The notes beneath the pieces are model-generated. The model saw nothing but the letters and a program-made list of their open reading frames with translations, was not told the origin of the DNA and did not search any database. Below are positions 62,101 through 64,000 of a stretch of DNA of 64,000 nucleotides, piece after piece; the first letter of the stretch is position 1; each line of letters opens with the position of its first letter. The stretch is from contig NW_019774114.1 of the NCBI RefSeq assembly GCF_001039355.2, forward strand, positions 214,092 to 278,091, read 5' to 3'. Source of the stretch: Lingula anatina (Eukaryota; Brachiopoda; Lingulata; Lingulida; Lingulidae). The translations under genes were made by a program, and so were the position numbers.

Positions 62101-62780
62101 AGGAAGTGGAGGTCATGTGACCACCGTTTGACGTCACAGTATTTGAATGTGTTTGCTGAGAACCGGAGCATTGTGTTGAAACCCACAAATGTACACCATT
62201 CTGATAATAAGGATATCCGGATAGGGTTACCTGTTTAAAAAGCATGATGACTTGTGGATAGATTTTCATGAAACGGTTGCTCTTATAATGCATTGATTAA
62301 AATATCTCATTTAATTTGGTAAAACTGTTCCAACAACACGTGGTCTCTCCTTATTTTACTGGCGTGTTTTTCAAAATCGGTATAAATAGGGCCTTTATGT
62401 ACGGTCCGAAGCGATGATAAAATAAACTAAAAGATTTCCAATTGTTCATTTTTTTATTGGGAAGTATTCAAAAGTGCAGCCCCATGTGGCACTAAAAAGA
62501 TAAATGTATAGAAGTTGACGTCATATTTGAGACCTAACTGCACCCTTTGGACAAATCTGTGCGTCACTGCAGCTTTAAGTAGCTCGGTTCTGAACCTCTT
62601 TATGTTACATCTATTGAAGTCGCAAATTCATCAAAGACACATTGACACCCGTTTCGCCACCCTTTAAAGAATTAACAAATCCAAACGTGACACTATGACA
62701 TACACCTGAATGGTCCACGATGCCACTCGACGTTACATATTGGGTGGTGCAACAGCTCATTTGATACCGTGATGACGTCA
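62101..62780 (-). promoter_or_regulatory. mapk1: ERK upstream region with three CRE palindromes
   Basis: TGACGTCA, the full cAMP-response element consensus, occurs at 62129-62136, 62516-62523 and 62773-62780, that is 44, 431 and 688 bp before the ATG. An ETS-type AGGAAGT is at 62101-62107. The initiator region AAAATGGCGGC matches the YY1-type motif often found over start codons. Binding is inferred from consensus only, and the transcription start is unknown. Confidence 0.5.
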
Positions 62781-62804
62781 AAGAAATTTACATATTAAAA
62801 CTAT

Positions 62805-63063
62805 GACTGGGTTCCCATACCTAGATCGATCAAACAGGATCGATCCATCTCCAAAGGGTGTCGCGCAAAATTGTTTTTAGCTTAAGAGGCTTAAAGATGT
62901 CTGGTACGCCTACTGAAGCTGCTAAACAATAAATAATTACCCCTAGCAGCTTCAGTAGGCGGGACAGAATCTATAAGCCGCTTAAGTTGATTGGACTTTA
63001 GCGAGAATCCCCTTGGAGATAGATTGATCCACAATTAGTACGATAAGGTCTGGGAATGGTCCC
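62805..63063. mobile_element. MITE-like element, family 3
   Basis: It starts GACTGGGTTCCCATACCTAG and ends GGTCTGGGAATGGTCCC, with GATCGATCC arms and a centre of GTCTGG / GAAGCTGCTAAAC and inverse. It lies just beyond the most distal CRE of the ERK gene. Confidence 0.7.
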
Positions 63064-64000
63064 TATTTCGTGGTCATTCAGACAAAATTATCAGAGCTCG
63101 AACGAGAACGCTTTGGAATGTAAAGTACACAAACTCAGAAATAGTCATAAAAACGTTAATGCGTCTTTGCAAATAGATTTTTATTCGTCTTTGGGTATAG
63201 ATAATTATATTTGTAATTTTTAAACATATTTCAATAAAAGGCCCATTTTCAAGTGAGCTTCTTTGTGTCTTGCTCACGGAAAGCGTTGTGAAAGCATGAT
63301 CAAAAACAGACAGAGACGAGACGAAATTCTATCCCAAAAGACGTCCAGCAAACAGAACTTCGGTCATTATTGAGGTTTACTCTTGATTTAGGGGCTTTCC
63401 CAACGATCTCACGCCCTTAAACGTGTTTGCTCTTACATACCCTCTCAAAACTCAGAAATGCCCTCCCCCTCCCAATAACAGGATTTTTGTTTTGTATAGT
63501 ATAAACAAAGAAAGAGAGAGAATACATGAACGAAGAACAGACATCAAAAATTCGGTCGACCTGTTTACTTCCTCACGTCCCACATACAGACAATTGAAAT
63601 GAATATCAAAGGATTCTGCAGACATACTCATTCATCTCTTTCTAAATGTTAGTGGTAGATATGGACAGGCTTCGTGACAATATCTATTTCTTTTTAGATC
63701 AACGATTGTCGTAAAACAAGAAAATGATAATTGACATCAAGGTTATCTAAAATACGTGTCCAAAGGGAAGTAAACAACATTCCTTTTAAACTTTTTTCTT
63801 TCACTGATGGTAGCACCCACGTCGATGCACATTTTGAGCATAAGAAGAAAGAAGATCTGCCATCATTTTCTTATATAACACTTACCACTATTTTTCGAAA
63901 ACATGAGTAAGAAAAACCACACTGTTGACCTAGCTTTAACTCGTGAAGGACCTTGGGCATTTGATAAATAGCCAGATGCCTTTCTATTCAATTTTCTTTG
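63064..64000. other. Upstream intergenic stretch, nothing recognised
   Basis: AT-rich sequence with no exon, RNA gene or repeat I can support. Confidence 0.4.

Overview
The window is animal nuclear DNA: AT-rich, with short GT-AG exons in long introns, many dispersed inverted-repeat elements and microsatellites. Frequent TAGGCCTA-type words, the repeat style and the gene families suggest a marine invertebrate deuterostome, most likely echinoderm-like. The taxon is inference. Three multi-exon protein genes are supported by in-frame exon joining, done by eye without alignments or RNA data.

(1) 1-8.4 kb, plus strand: the 3' ten exons of a protein kinase gene whose 5' end lies outside the window. 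An intact kinase domain (GxGx[20 protein letters not shown]) is followed by about 350 residues whose last part resembles a divergent Nudix fold. A possible alternative terminal exon at 6470 would give a kinase-only product.

(2) 8.4-26.2 kb: no convincing host gene. It holds several families of short inverted-repeat (MITE-like) elements, hAT-like elements with CAGGGGCGGATCCAG ends, a non-LTR reverse-transcriptase tail fragment, minisatellites, and candidate noncoding 5' exons for the next gene.

(3) 27.3-43.0 kb, plus strand: a PIWI-clade Argonaute resembling PIWIL1. Its non-redundant exons join into one open frame of 915 codons carrying the D-D-H catalytic residues. Three layers of duplication occur here. 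An old tandem duplication copies a 60-nt N-terminal exon. A 4.5-kb block (exons 2b-10) is present almost identically twice, with a third partial copy; the copies are separated by single N characters and are probably unmerged haplotypes. Finally, two 175-nt versions of the exon carrying the first catalytic Asp have identical phases and look obligatorily mutually exclusive. This last pair is the most interesting observation in the window.

(4) 46.6-62.1 kb, minus strand: a complete ERK-type MAP kinase (MAPK1/3), 375 codons in eleven coding exons, convergent with the Piwi gene. Three perfect TGACGTCA (CRE) palindromes lie within 700 bp upstream of its start. One intron has a run of N at 57414-57585. 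The last kilobases (62.8-64 kb) hold one more MITE and nothing else recognisable.
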